From GCA-002050365 sp038235165 (lineage in GTDB: Bacteria > Acidobacteriota > Blastocatellia > Pyrinomonadales > Pyrinomonadaceae), in contig JBBSUG010000007.1 in assembly GCA_038235165.1 (NCBI GenBank), positions 62,001 to 126,000 on the forward strand: a stretch of DNA of 64,000 nucleotides. The letters are read 5' to 3'. The notes beneath the pieces were generated by a model. That model saw nothing but the letters and a program-made list of their open reading frames with translations, was not told the DNA's origin and searched no databases. The position numbers and the translations under genes are program-made. The first letter of the stretch is position 1, and every line of letters starts with the position of its first letter. Of this stretch, positions 52,921-60,848 are shown one piece after another.

Positions 52921-53808
52921 TCACTTATTAAAACTAATTTCGATTCTCTCCGCGCCGCGCAAGACCGTAATCTTTTTACCTTCCAGTGTTTTCGTCCGAA
53001 CGGCATCGCCGGACACTTTTTCGCCGTCAATCGCTTCGATCAAATCGCCGACTTTGACGTTTGAGCGTTCGGCGACACTGCCTTTTTTAATCGAAGCAAC
53101 ACGCCGCTTTCCATTTTCAGAGACAATTTCGATACCGAGCGGCAAAAGTGTCTGTTTGGTGATAATGTCGTTTTTGTTTTCGATATTCGGCGAAGTTTCA
53201 ACTACATCAGTCGAAGTAATACCGGCGGGCATTCTGATAACCGGCGGAACACTCGATGTGCTGTCATAAGAACCGCCGCCTTCGTCAGCCGATTTCACTC
53301 CCGGCAGTTTTACCGTCGGCTTTTTCGGGGATCGAGCAGCGACAAAGTTTGTTTCCTCGACGATTATTTTTTCTTTTTTCTTCGTTTGTATTGTCGGCGG
53401 CGGCGATTCCGCTAAAATCATATCCGGCACGGATTCGGCGGGAGTTTGCGTAACCAAAGGCAACGACGACGGCAAACTATCCGGCAGCGGTGCGGCAGCA
53501 GATTCAACCGGCGTTGGGGAAATGACTTTTGCTGTTTGTTCATTATTTCCAGTTAAGTAAACGCCGCTGATGATAACGAAAGTGAAAACCAAAACGACGA
53601 CGCTCAACGGCAGAACGTAACGCAGCGCGGGCAAAAATGACGTTTTCACCTGCGGCGGGGCGGCGTTGGCGATTCGCGCTTTGAGCCGAAAATCGAAATC
53701 TTTCGGCGCGTCAACCCGGCTCAGATTTTTTATCATTCGCTGAATCTCTTCATCGCCGACGCTTAAAAGTTCGTCGTCGGAACTATTTTGTAAGTCTTTA
53801 TTAATCAT
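52921..53808 (-). CDS. Membrane PDZ protein, probable anti-sigma partner
   Basis: A 295-residue protein. The N-terminal cytoplasmic part (DEEIQRMIKNLSRVDAPKDF and DFRLKARIA) resembles anti-sigma-like cytoplasmic tails. A transmembrane helix lies near 66-88 (LRYVLPLSVVVLVFTFVII) and a long Pro/Ser-rich periplasmic linker follows. The C-terminal PDZ domain has GSVAERSNVKVGDLIEAIDGEKVS. No zinc-finger motif is present. It starts 7 bases after the sigma-factor stop, so the two are one operon. PDZ domains in such proteins often recruit a protease or sense unfolded outer-membrane proteins; that role is inferred. Confidence 0.75.
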   Translation of the reverse strand: MINKDLQNSSDDELLSVGDEEIQRMIKNLSRVDAPKDFDFRLKARIANAAPPQVKTSFLPALRYVLPLSVVVLVFTFVIISGVYLTGNNEQTAKVISPTPVESAAAPLPDSLPSSLPLVTQTPAESVPDMILAESPPPTIQTKKKEKIIVEETNFVAARSPKKPTVKLPGVKSADEGGGSYDSTSSVPPVIRMPAGITSTDVVETSPNIENKNDIITKQTLLPLGIEIVSENGKRRVASIKKGSVAERSNVKVGDLIEAIDGEKVSGDAVRTKTLEGKKITVLRGAERIEISFNK

Positions 53809-53815
53809 TAATTTC

Positions 53816-54448
53816 TCAAATTAAATTCTTCAGTTTTTCTTTCAGCAAACCGCGTGCGCGGCTGATGCGCGATTTGGTCGTACCTAAACCCAAATCCAAA
53901 ATCGCGGCGACTTCCTCATAAGTTTTACCTTCGATTTCGCGCAAAACAATCGGGGCGCGATATTTTTCCGGCAGTGTCGCAATCGCCCGCGCGATCATTT
54001 TACTCTGCTCGTTTTCAACTAAATCAACATCGGGCAGCGGCTTCGAGTCCGGCGGATGAAAATCTTCCTCATCTTCATCGCCATACTGGAAAAATCCGGT
54101 GAGCGAAACGAGATTGCGCCGTTTTCGCTTGCGAAGTTCGCTGATCGCCAAATTAGTCGCAATCCGGTAGATATACGTCGAAAACGCAAATTCCGTGTGA
54201 TAGCGTTCGAGCGCAAAATAAACGCGCACAAAAGTCTCTTGAGCCAAATCAACGGCTTCTTCATAATCGTTCAAAAAACGATAAAGATAATTCGTAATCG
54301 GGTTGCGGTAACGGCGGACGATTTCGGCAAAAGCCGGTTCGTCGTCGCGTTTGGCGGAATATATGAGTTCGTGATCGGACAGGTCTTTAAGCAGCACGAT
54401 GGTTTCCAATACCTCCGCGCTTCGTTTCTCGAATTTGTCCAATGCCAT
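53816..54448 (-). CDS. ECF sigma factor (RpoE-type)
   Basis: A 210-residue ECF. Region 2 is YLYRFLNDYEEAVDLAQETFVRVYFAL and region 4 is LPEKYRAPIVLREIEGKTYEEVAAILDL followed by GTTKSRISRARGLLKEKL, the classical RpoE-like signature. The ATG at 54448 (MALDKFEKRSAE) is chosen; an upstream extension of 50 residues is not family-like and overlaps the repeat-rich spacer. It is followed by the PDZ-domain gene, suggesting a regulated envelope-stress pair. Confidence 0.93.
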   Translation of the reverse strand: MALDKFEKRSAEVLETIVLLKDLSDHELIYSAKRDDEPAFAEIVRRYRNPITNYLYRFLNDYEEAVDLAQETFVRVYFALERYHTEFAFSTYIYRIATNLAISELRKRKRRNLVSLTGFFQYGDEDEEDFHPPDSKPLPDVDLVENEQSKMIARAIATLPEKYRAPIVLREIEGKTYEEVAAILDLGLGTTKSRISRARGLLKEKLKNLI

Positions 54449-54558
54449 ACACACATAAATTTTTACATTATATTTCCGCCAATACAAAAGCCGCCGGTAA
54501 TTTGAAACACGCGCGGCGGCTGGAAAGGTTGCAAAAAAGTGAAAAATTAAAACAAAAC

Positions 54559-54807
54559 GGAGCGCGGAAGTCTCGTCCGCTTCAACGAGCGATAGCAAAG
54601 TTGGAGGCGTTTCTAATGATTACAACGAACTGCAATGCTAAAACGTTGTCAACCTTGCGCTCTAAAACAAGTGCGGACGGATGATAGTTTCGCACTCGCT
54701 TGCGGACGCAGGCGAAACACTGTTTTTCACGTTACCGTTTGGTGTAGTCATCAGAAAGGTCGCAACACTCGCTGCGCTGTGTTGGGCGGACGAGCCGTCC
54801 GCGCTCC
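54559..54807. repeat. MITE/REP-like element (copy 2, longer)
   Basis: The left end at 54559-54580 carries the same GGAGCGCGGAAGTC/CGTCCGC terminal sequence as the element at 7744. The right end at 54786-54807 is its inverted variant, changed in the middle (CGAGCCGTCC). Between them are a shared block (AGCAAAGTTGGAGGCGTT) and unique sequence. It occupies most of the 390 bases between the ECF start and the next gene's stop; the rest of that gap shows nothing else. Confidence 0.72.
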
Positions 54808-54841
54808 GTCTGTTGCACTTATTTATGAAATTCTCTCGGTT

Positions 54842-55459
54842 TTATTGGTCGGCGGGTTTAACGGTTAAAATTAGAAATATCAGCTCATCGGGTTTGGAAG
54901 TTGATAAACTACCGATAATTGTCGGTATATTTTCGAGCAAACTCAAACTTTTCAATGTCAGCCCAACTTGTTCGTAATTGATTGTATTGTTCATTTTTCC
55001 GTTTGAATTTGTTGAAACATAAGTTACAACAGGAACTCTTTGCCCGAATCTAAAAGTTTCTATTTGGATAGACTTTTTTCTTTGTGAATCCGGCAAACTT
55101 CGCAAACTATTCAGTGTCCAGTCGGTAAAAACAGACGTAGAATACTCTTGACTTTGGTCTGATTTTTTAGAAACATCTTTAAGTTCGAGAATTCCCGGAC
55201 TCGTAACTCTTTCAAGATAAGTTGAATTCAAACTGTAATTGGAATACGAATAAATAGTTTTCAGTTTTTTGACGGCGTTTGAGAGTGAAGATGGTAGTAG
55301 CGATTTATCAATCGGATTATTCGACCCGGTTAAAACGTGCAGAATCACGTCATAATTCGGTTCGGCTTGCAGGGGCTGATTTTGTGTCTGAGCGCAAATG
55401 TTTGTCAAACCTGTCAGACAAACAAAAATGATTGGAAAAAGTATTTTCAATTTGTTCAT
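54842..55459 (-). CDS. Secreted hypothetical protein
   Basis: A 205-residue protein with a signal peptide (LFPIIFVCLTGLTNICAQ). The mature part has YDVILHVLTGSNNPIDKSLLPSSLSNAVKKLK and a late strand ELIFLILTVKPADQ. Its length and strand-helix pattern suggest a small beta/alpha domain that could be a secretin-like N-domain, but no family is recognised. It is slightly AT-richer than its neighbours. A repeat element follows the stop. Function unknown. Confidence 0.55.
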   Translation of the reverse strand: MNKLKILFPIIFVCLTGLTNICAQTQNQPLQAEPNYDVILHVLTGSNNPIDKSLLPSSLSNAVKKLKTIYSYSNYSLNSTYLERVTSPGILELKDVSKKSDQSQEYSTSVFTDWTLNSLRSLPDSQRKKSIQIETFRFGQRVPVVTYVSTNSNGKMNNTINYEQVGLTLKSLSLLENIPTIIGSLSTSKPDELIFLILTVKPADQ

Positions 55460-55545
55460 AGATTTTCTCCTGTAATTTTAGAATGCGGAAGAGTGTCTAT
55501 TTAACAGATCAGTCGAAATTAAGTTGCAAAAGTTATTTAAAACAA

Positions 55546-55587
55546 AGATTCCAGACGGCAAATTAAAAAACTTGCCGTCTGGAATCT
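55546..55587 (-). terminator. Terminator-like hairpin after the LolA-like gene
   Basis: Perfect 16-base arms at 55546-55561 and 55572-55587 (AGATTCCAGACGGCAA) with a 10-base AT loop, 22 bases beyond the stop of the gene at 55610. A T-rich tract follows on the minus strand, so intrinsic termination is plausible. Confidence 0.7.
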
Positions 55588-55609
55588 GAAATATTTTATC
55601 TGAAATTTT

Positions 55610-56425
55610 TCAGCTTCCCTTAAAAGCTGAATCTTCTATTTTTTGCCCGTAGGTGACGGTTTGGACTTCTGTTTCTTCAATCTGTTTGCCGTCCGCCCAC
55701 AGCACCGAGCGATATGGAACGAGAGTTCCTTGGGCGTAATTGTAATCGTAAAATTTGCGTTTATATTTTACTCCGTCTTCGGTATATTCGAGCATCATTA
55801 CGCGGTAAGTTTTGCTGCTGATGAAAAAGCGTGTTTTGCGATTCTGTTTATCCGTCACGTCGATCATATAAAAATCTACGTTCATCAACTTATCGCGCCC
55901 GCCTAATTCCAATTTAGATTCGTTTTCTTTATACCGGAGCAGGGCTTCGAGTCCGTGCCAGATTTGGTTTTGAAATCTTTTGGAAGCATCTTCGCGCGGC
56001 GTGAACACCGAATCGTTGTAAATGCCGAAAATTTTGTCGCCGTTATAAATCAAGGCGTATTTGGCATTCGGAAACTCCTGGTCAACCCGGACGTGTTCTT
56101 TTTCTAAATTATCGGCACGCAAAACCAGACGTTCGTAATTTGCCTGTTCGGTTTTACCTTCAGCATCAACGATACTCAGTTTTCCGCGTTCAAGCGTTGT
56201 TTTACGAATTTGATTAATATTTTGCCGCCCGCCCAAACCGCCGTAAATGACGATGGCGGATTCGGCAACCTGTTCCGCCGTGGCATCTTTCCCGGCATCA
56301 GTCGCCGCCGGTTTATCCGCCGGTTTGTTCCGGGTGTCGGTCTTTTCCTGCGCTGAAACGGCAACGACGGCGGCGGTGACAACGAGCAAAATAAATAATG
56401 TCGAAACTTTAAGACGTAAAAACAC
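55610..56425 (-). CDS. LolA-like periplasmic protein
   Basis: A 271-residue protein with a signal peptide (STLFILLVVTAAVVAVSAQE) and a short Lys/Asp/Ala-rich linker. A single beta-sheet domain follows (LRKTTLERGKLSIVDAEGKT-like start, ALIYNGDKIFGIYNDSVF, LGGRDKLMNVDFYMIDVTD, TRFFISSKTYRVMMLEYTED). The pattern is that of outer-membrane lipoprotein-sorting (LolA/LolB-fold) proteins, widespread in Acidobacteriota. A lipoprotein or lipid carrier role is inferred. It is followed by a hairpin terminator. Confidence 0.72.
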   Translation of the reverse strand: MFLRLKVSTLFILLVVTAAVVAVSAQEKTDTRNKPADKPAATDAGKDATAEQVAESAIVIYGGLGGRQNINQIRKTTLERGKLSIVDAEGKTEQANYERLVLRADNLEKEHVRVDQEFPNAKYALIYNGDKIFGIYNDSVFTPREDASKRFQNQIWHGLEALLRYKENESKLELGGRDKLMNVDFYMIDVTDKQNRKTRFFISSKTYRVMMLEYTEDGVKYKRKFYDYNYAQGTLVPYRSVLWADGKQIEETEVQTVTYGQKIEDSAFKGS

Positions 56426-56675
56426 TGGTAATTCTCCTCAAATTTTTAGATAGTTGATATTTGCGGATTGTAGCACAAACTTACAAATTCAGCACATTTT
56501 ACCGCTTAAGGCTAAGTTTATTGATGTTCATAAAATAATTTAAGATGCTTCAAAATTGGCTGGTCGTAAATAACACGAATGTAACTCTGTTAAATAGTCA
56601 CTGCAAATCTAGAATCGGATGCAAAATTTCTCAAACATAAAAACTTCGCAAATTGCGATGTTCTTTACTTTCGCC

Positions 56676-57791
56676 TCATTTTTCCCTGACCAGACGAAAT
56701 CCCATATCATCACTGGTTGCGTAAATCAAATATGAATCCCGGGCGGCTGAACGGCTGGAAGTGTCATTAAATTTCCAACTGCCGCCGCGCCTGACTTTGT
56801 AATTATCATCCTCCTCCGAAGCAGGCAAAGCCGGACCAATCGGATTGGTCGAAGAACTTTTTGCGTAATAATTAGCATCATACCAATCGTTGACTAATTC
56901 AGAAACATTTCCGTGCATATCGTATAATCCCCAGGCATTCGCTTTCTTAGTGGCGACATTATGCGGATAGCCGGTATTTGTGCCAATCCCAGCCCAACCC
57001 AACTCCTTCAAATTTCCGGCGTAATCTCCCGTCGTTCCAGCGCGTGCCGCATACTCCCATTCCGCTTCGGTCGGCAGGCGATACTTATAAGTTTTATCTC
57101 TTCCATTGAGTTTTTTAATAAATTCCTGCGCGTCATTCCAACTAACACAGTATATCGGTCTGTTGTCTCCCACAAAATTTTTGACTTCAGGGTTCTTGGC
57201 GGCTTCGACGAGATTGCAATCTTTTTTCGAAGGTAGTTCTCCCATAATCGCCGTCCATTGTCCCTGCGTTACTTCCGTTTTCTGCATCCAAAAATCTTTG
57301 CTGATTTTAACTTTGTGTGGCGGCGTTTCATCTTTGTCAACCCCTTTCAAATTGCCGATATCTTCAACTTTTGAACCCATTATAAAAGTTCCTTTGTTGA
57401 CCTTTACAAATTCCATTGCCGGAACTTGCCCGTCATTCCGGTCAGCTGTTTGAACCGGCTTGGGCGTTGCTGATGTTTCGGGCGATGATGGCGAATTGCT
57501 CCTGATTGCTGCGATAAGTTCTTCATCCGCACCGGCTTGCCGCAAATCTTCTTCTCGACTTTTGGTCAGCGGTTTGTCAACTTTGCGCTCTTTTACTTGT
57601 CCGAGCAGCCAATTGACCAAATCGGTTTTGTTGGCAAAAGCCGCGTTCGGTAATTTCGTTTTCAAAGCCGTGAAAATCTCGGGATAAGTCAGCGGTTTGG
57701 TTTGAGCTTCGGTAGAGCGAAGTGTCAGAACCGCTCCGATTATTAACGTAATGACAGTTAAAATTAAAAATTTGCCGTGAAAACTTTTCAT
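56676..57791 (-). CDS. Formylglycine-generating-enzyme-like (SUMF1/FGE) secreted protein
   Basis: A 371-residue protein with an N-terminal signal/anchor (FLILTVITLIIGAVLTL). A small domain of about 80 residues follows (LTYPEIFTALKTKLPNAAF, DLVNWLLGQVKERKVDKPLT), then a C-terminal FGE-type domain (FVKVNKGTFIMGSK, FWMQKTEVTQGQWTAIMG, YCVSWNDAQEFIKKLNG, RLPTEAEWEYAARAGT, YDMHGNVSELVNDWYD, RRGGSW). FGE folds are used both as enzymes and as C-type-lectin-like scaffolds in bacterial surface proteins; the Cys pair of true FGE is not apparent, so a non-catalytic or altered role is likelier. It follows the Ser/Thr kinase gene with 44 bases between. Confidence 0.82.
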   Translation of the reverse strand: MKSFHGKFLILTVITLIIGAVLTLRSTEAQTKPLTYPEIFTALKTKLPNAAFANKTDLVNWLLGQVKERKVDKPLTKSREEDLRQAGADEELIAAIRSNSPSSPETSATPKPVQTADRNDGQVPAMEFVKVNKGTFIMGSKVEDIGNLKGVDKDETPPHKVKISKDFWMQKTEVTQGQWTAIMGELPSKKDCNLVEAAKNPEVKNFVGDNRPIYCVSWNDAQEFIKKLNGRDKTYKYRLPTEAEWEYAARAGTTGDYAGNLKELGWAGIGTNTGYPHNVATKKANAWGLYDMHGNVSELVNDWYDANYYAKSSSTNPIGPALPASEEDDNYKVRRGGSWKFNDTSSRSAARDSYLIYATSDDMGFRLVREK

Positions 57792-57835
57792 ATTCTAAAT
57801 CCTCTTGTTATTGAAATTTGCAGTGTCTAGGTAAT

Positions 57836-59425
57836 TTACTTACAACTATTAGTGAATACACAATTAGGGTCGGCTGGCGGCTTTTTCGTCGGTGCAGCCG
57901 TCGGTTTTTTGATCGGCGAATTCGCCGGTTTTTCCGCCGGAGATTTGATGGCGGGTTGAGGTGCATTTTTTCTCGTCGGCGCAGCTTCTGCCGGAGATTC
58001 GGATGCATCTGCGGTGTTCGCTTTTTTGGCGGCGGACGGCGGCGAAGTCGGCTCTGCCGGAGAACCGGATTCGGGCAGCGACGGAGTTTCCGACACGACC
58101 AGCGGTTCGACTGACGGCGAAGGTGCGGCAGAGTTAACAACCGGTTGATTCGCATTTGCCGCCGGTTGATTTGAATTCGCCCTGCTCGAATTATTCAGCC
58201 AAAGCATTGCGCCGATTGCGCCGGACGCTAAAATAATCAACGCGAACACGGGAAGCAGCCACAACAATTTTGTATTTTTCTTTGAAGACGACCGAAAAGT
58301 TTTCGCATTTTCAGAAGCGGAGACGACAGCGATGGTATCCGGGGAAGCGACTGCCGAATTCGGAAAAGTAACCGCTTTTGAAATCGAATCGGCGGACGCA
58401 TTGCTGAAAGGGAAACTAACTAACTCCGGTTTTGTCGGCGAACTTTCTTTCGGTTCCGGGAATCGGGGTGCGTTTGATATTTGAAAATTCTGTTTATTGT
58501 TATCAACGGAAACATTACGAAGATTCGACCGCAAAATCTGCCGCATTTCTAGCGCAGAAGAAAATCGGTCATCGCGTTCGACCGCCATCGCTTTGAGAAT
58601 ATAATCGGATAGCCATTTCGGTATCACCGGATTCAAATCAGACGGCTGCGACAGCGAATCGGGATTTCCCGACCAAATATCCAAAGCTCTTTTCGTTGCG
58701 TCAACCGGCGTTTTGTTAGTCAAAAGATGATAAAAAGTTGCTCCGAGCGCGTATAGATCGCATCTGCCGTCGGTGTTCTGCGCCAGAACCTTTTCCGCCT
58801 GCGTCCGGTGCTGCATCAGAATATATTCCTTGAATGTCGGATTAATTACCGGCAAAATCTGCTCAATCGGCGAATATTCCAAAGTTGCGCCCGCAAACGT
58901 ACCGCTCGTTTCAGTTTTACCCGCCTCATTGCTTTTAACAATGCCGAAATCGAGCAATTTGATTTTCCGGCGTGAAGTCAATTTCAGATTGTGCGGTTTA
59001 ATATCACGATGAATGATCGGCGGATTAAGCGTATGCAGATAATCGAGCGCGTCGAGAATCTGATCAATCCAGTTCAGAGCGTCTTCGACCGGAAAGTAAG
59101 TTCGGCGTTCAGTGAGCATTTCGCCCAAGTCGCTGCCCGCAATCAATTCCATCACCAAAAACTGCCGGTTCATTTCGGAAAAATAATCCCTGACAAACGG
59201 AATTGATTCGTGAGATGCCTTTGCCAAAGACTTGGCTTCGCGTTCAAAAGCCTTCAAAATCGAAGTTTTGCGGTGCGGATTTGATAAATCAATAATAATT
59301 TCCTTCAACGCAATCGGTTCGCCAAATCTTTCATCAATCGCTTCGTAAACCGCGCCCATCCCGCCGTGTCCGAGTTGGCGGATAATCCGGTAGCGATTTT
59401 GCAAAATCTGGTTGATAGCAAGCAT
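57836..59425 (-). CDS. Membrane Ser/Thr protein kinase (PknB-type)
   Basis: A 529-residue kinase. The N-lobe has LGHGGMGAVYEAIDE with the ATP lysine in PIALKEI. The catalytic loop is HRDIKPHNLKLT and the DFG is LLDFGIVKS. A Pro/Ala/Ser-rich linker and a transmembrane helix (LLWLLPVFALIILASGAIGAM, near residue 390-410) lead to a periplasmic Asn/Pro/Ala-rich tail ending in NCVFTNSCK with two cysteines. It phosphorylates cytoplasmic proteins; the tail may sense a periplasmic signal. The FGE-like gene follows and may be its partner or target. Confidence 0.92.
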   Translation of the reverse strand: MLAINQILQNRYRIIRQLGHGGMGAVYEAIDERFGEPIALKEIIIDLSNPHRKTSILKAFEREAKSLAKASHESIPFVRDYFSEMNRQFLVMELIAGSDLGEMLTERRTYFPVEDALNWIDQILDALDYLHTLNPPIIHRDIKPHNLKLTSRRKIKLLDFGIVKSNEAGKTETSGTFAGATLEYSPIEQILPVINPTFKEYILMQHRTQAEKVLAQNTDGRCDLYALGATFYHLLTNKTPVDATKRALDIWSGNPDSLSQPSDLNPVIPKWLSDYILKAMAVERDDRFSSALEMRQILRSNLRNVSVDNNKQNFQISNAPRFPEPKESSPTKPELVSFPFSNASADSISKAVTFPNSAVASPDTIAVVSASENAKTFRSSSKKNTKLLWLLPVFALIILASGAIGAMLWLNNSSRANSNQPAANANQPVVNSAAPSPSVEPLVVSETPSLPESGSPAEPTSPPSAAKKANTADASESPAEAAPTRKNAPQPAIKSPAEKPANSPIKKPTAAPTKKPPADPNCVFTNSCK

Positions 59426-59588
59426 TTTGTTATATTTGTGGAAGCTCTGAAACTTTTGTTCTACATATTATTTAACAAAATCAAGTCTTTAGCAAGCAAA
59501 AATCGGGCGGACTGGAAAGTTCACAATCTGACAAAAACGCGTCAAATATAGATTTCGCAGCTTTTGAGATTAAGCGAAATCGAAATCA

Positions 59589-60140
59589 TCAATCGTATTT
59601 TTCAAATTCCGCCTGCACGTCCGCGAAACTTTTGCCGACCAGATTTTCGCCCGAAAAGAACTGGTTGTTTGAAATTTCCCTGACGAAAAACGACAAAGGT
59701 TCGTAGTTTTCCAGTTCTTCAATATTTTCGAAAATAACTTGAGCGCAGTTTAATCCCCACAAATCGCCCAGAAAAACGTCGAACTCTATTTGCCGCCCGC
59801 CGAATTCGTAGAAATAACGGTTCTTGCGAATTTCCGGACTTTCGATTTTTTCGTTGCGGCGAATTTGTCTGCCTTCAAACATTTCAAAAACAGAGTGTTC
59901 AGCCTCGCTCAAATAAATTCTTGCCGTTTGACACGCAGCATTTTCGAGCCGAATATGCTGCTCCAGAATCCACGTCCATTCTTTTGTTTCGGGAACGCGA
60001 ACCGACCGCAAACGCAGCCGCGTATTCTCGATGTAGTTGTCGAAAATCTGCCAGTGCGGACTCGCCCGCGTTAATGGTTCGGGCAAATCTTCAATCAAAA
60101 ATATGCGGCGCAATTCAATCCGATAATCTTTATCCGTCAT
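59589..60140 (-). CDS. CYTH-domain protein
   Basis: A 183-residue protein with the CYTH/triphosphate tunnel metalloenzyme layout: IELRRIFLIEDLPEP near the start (ExExK-type acidic-basic face), several strands with paired Arg/Glu, and FGGRQIEFDVFLGDLWGLNCA near the end. Such enzymes hydrolyse inorganic triphosphate or make cyclic AMP. The ATG at 60140 is used because AAGGTAG lies 4 bases upstream; an earlier ATG adds 16 basic residues outside the domain. It is divergent from the lipoprotein gene, with about 80 bases between. Confidence 0.85.
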   Translation of the reverse strand: MTDKDYRIELRRIFLIEDLPEPLTRASPHWQIFDNYIENTRLRLRSVRVPETKEWTWILEQHIRLENAACQTARIYLSEAEHSVFEMFEGRQIRRNEKIESPEIRKNRYFYEFGGRQIEFDVFLGDLWGLNCAQVIFENIEELENYEPLSFFVREISNNQFFSGENLVGKSFADVQAEFEKYD

Positions 60141-60220
60141 TTCTACCTTGTTTTTTTTCTCAATTGTTTTATACTTTTTTAATTCCAAATACAGTAATTA
60201 CAAACCGGACAGGAGACAAT

Positions 60221-60766
60221 ATGCGTTTTCAAACTATAATTTTAACAATACTTTTACTAACTTTACTAAACGGCTGCCGCAGCACGGAAACGACGGTCAG
60301 CACGAATAATGCCGTCAACGCCAATGTGAACGCGGCGACCGCCAACACAAACAACCCGCTGGCGACGACCGCCACGCCGAAAACCGAAACGACCAACGAC
60401 GCGCCGACACTGGCACCGGTTGTCAAAGCCTATTACGACGCGCTCAAAAACAAGGACGATGCCGCACTCAGAAAAGTCTATTCGCAGGACACCTTGAAAT
60501 CGCTGGAAGACGATATGAAAGCCGACAAGGAAAAGTCGCTGGTCAAATTTATCTCCGGCACTGACATTGTTCCCGACAAGCCGTTTGAGGCGCGAAACGA
60601 AAAAATTGACGGTGATTCCGGAGTCGCCGAAATGCGCGGCGGCAGTTACCCGAACGGCATCGCCATCAAATTTGTCAAAGAAAACGGCGAATGGAAAATG
60701 ACCAATGAAAGCCCCGACTTTCAAGCCGTTAAACAAGCGGCGGCGAATTCAAACACCGCTAAATAA
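60221..60766 (+). CDS. Lipoprotein with an NTF2/DUF4878-like domain
   Basis: A 181-residue lipoprotein (lipobox LLNGC in TILLLTLLNGCRS) followed by an Asn/Thr/Ala-rich linker. A compact domain then has LAPVVKAYYDALKNKDDAALRKVYS and GVAEMRGGSYPNG, ending in WKMTNESPDFQ. That arrangement is typical of DUF4878 and related NTF2-fold lipoproteins. The ATG at 60221 is preceded by AGGAGA eight bases earlier. It converges on the FAD dehydrogenase gene across a strong hairpin. Confidence 0.82.
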   Translation: MRFQTIILTILLLTLLNGCRSTETTVSTNNAVNANVNAATANTNNPLATTATPKTETTNDAPTLAPVVKAYYDALKNKDDAALRKVYSQDTLKSLEDDMKADKEKSLVKFISGTDIVPDKPFEARNEKIDGDSGVAEMRGGSYPNGIAIKFVKENGEWKMTNESPDFQAVKQAAANSNTAK

Positions 60767-60779
60767 ATATTTTTCAACT

Positions 60780-60833
60780 GATAATTTATCCGTTTAGCGA
60801 ATGGCTTGTCTGTCGTTAAACGGATAAATTATC
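60780..60833. terminator. Bidirectional hairpin between convergent genes
   Basis: Arms of 21 bases (60780-60800 and 60813-60833) pair with one mismatch around ATTTATCCGTTTA. It sits 13 bases beyond the lipoprotein stop and 16 before the FAD-dehydrogenase stop, and T-runs follow on both sides, so it likely ends both transcripts. Confidence 0.82.
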
Positions 60834-60848
60834 TTTCTTTACAAAAAC

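Noticed and set aside
56676..57791. Diversity-generating retroelement target (FGE/C-type lectin fold)
   Set aside because: No reverse transcriptase, accessory gene or template repeat is visible in the window.
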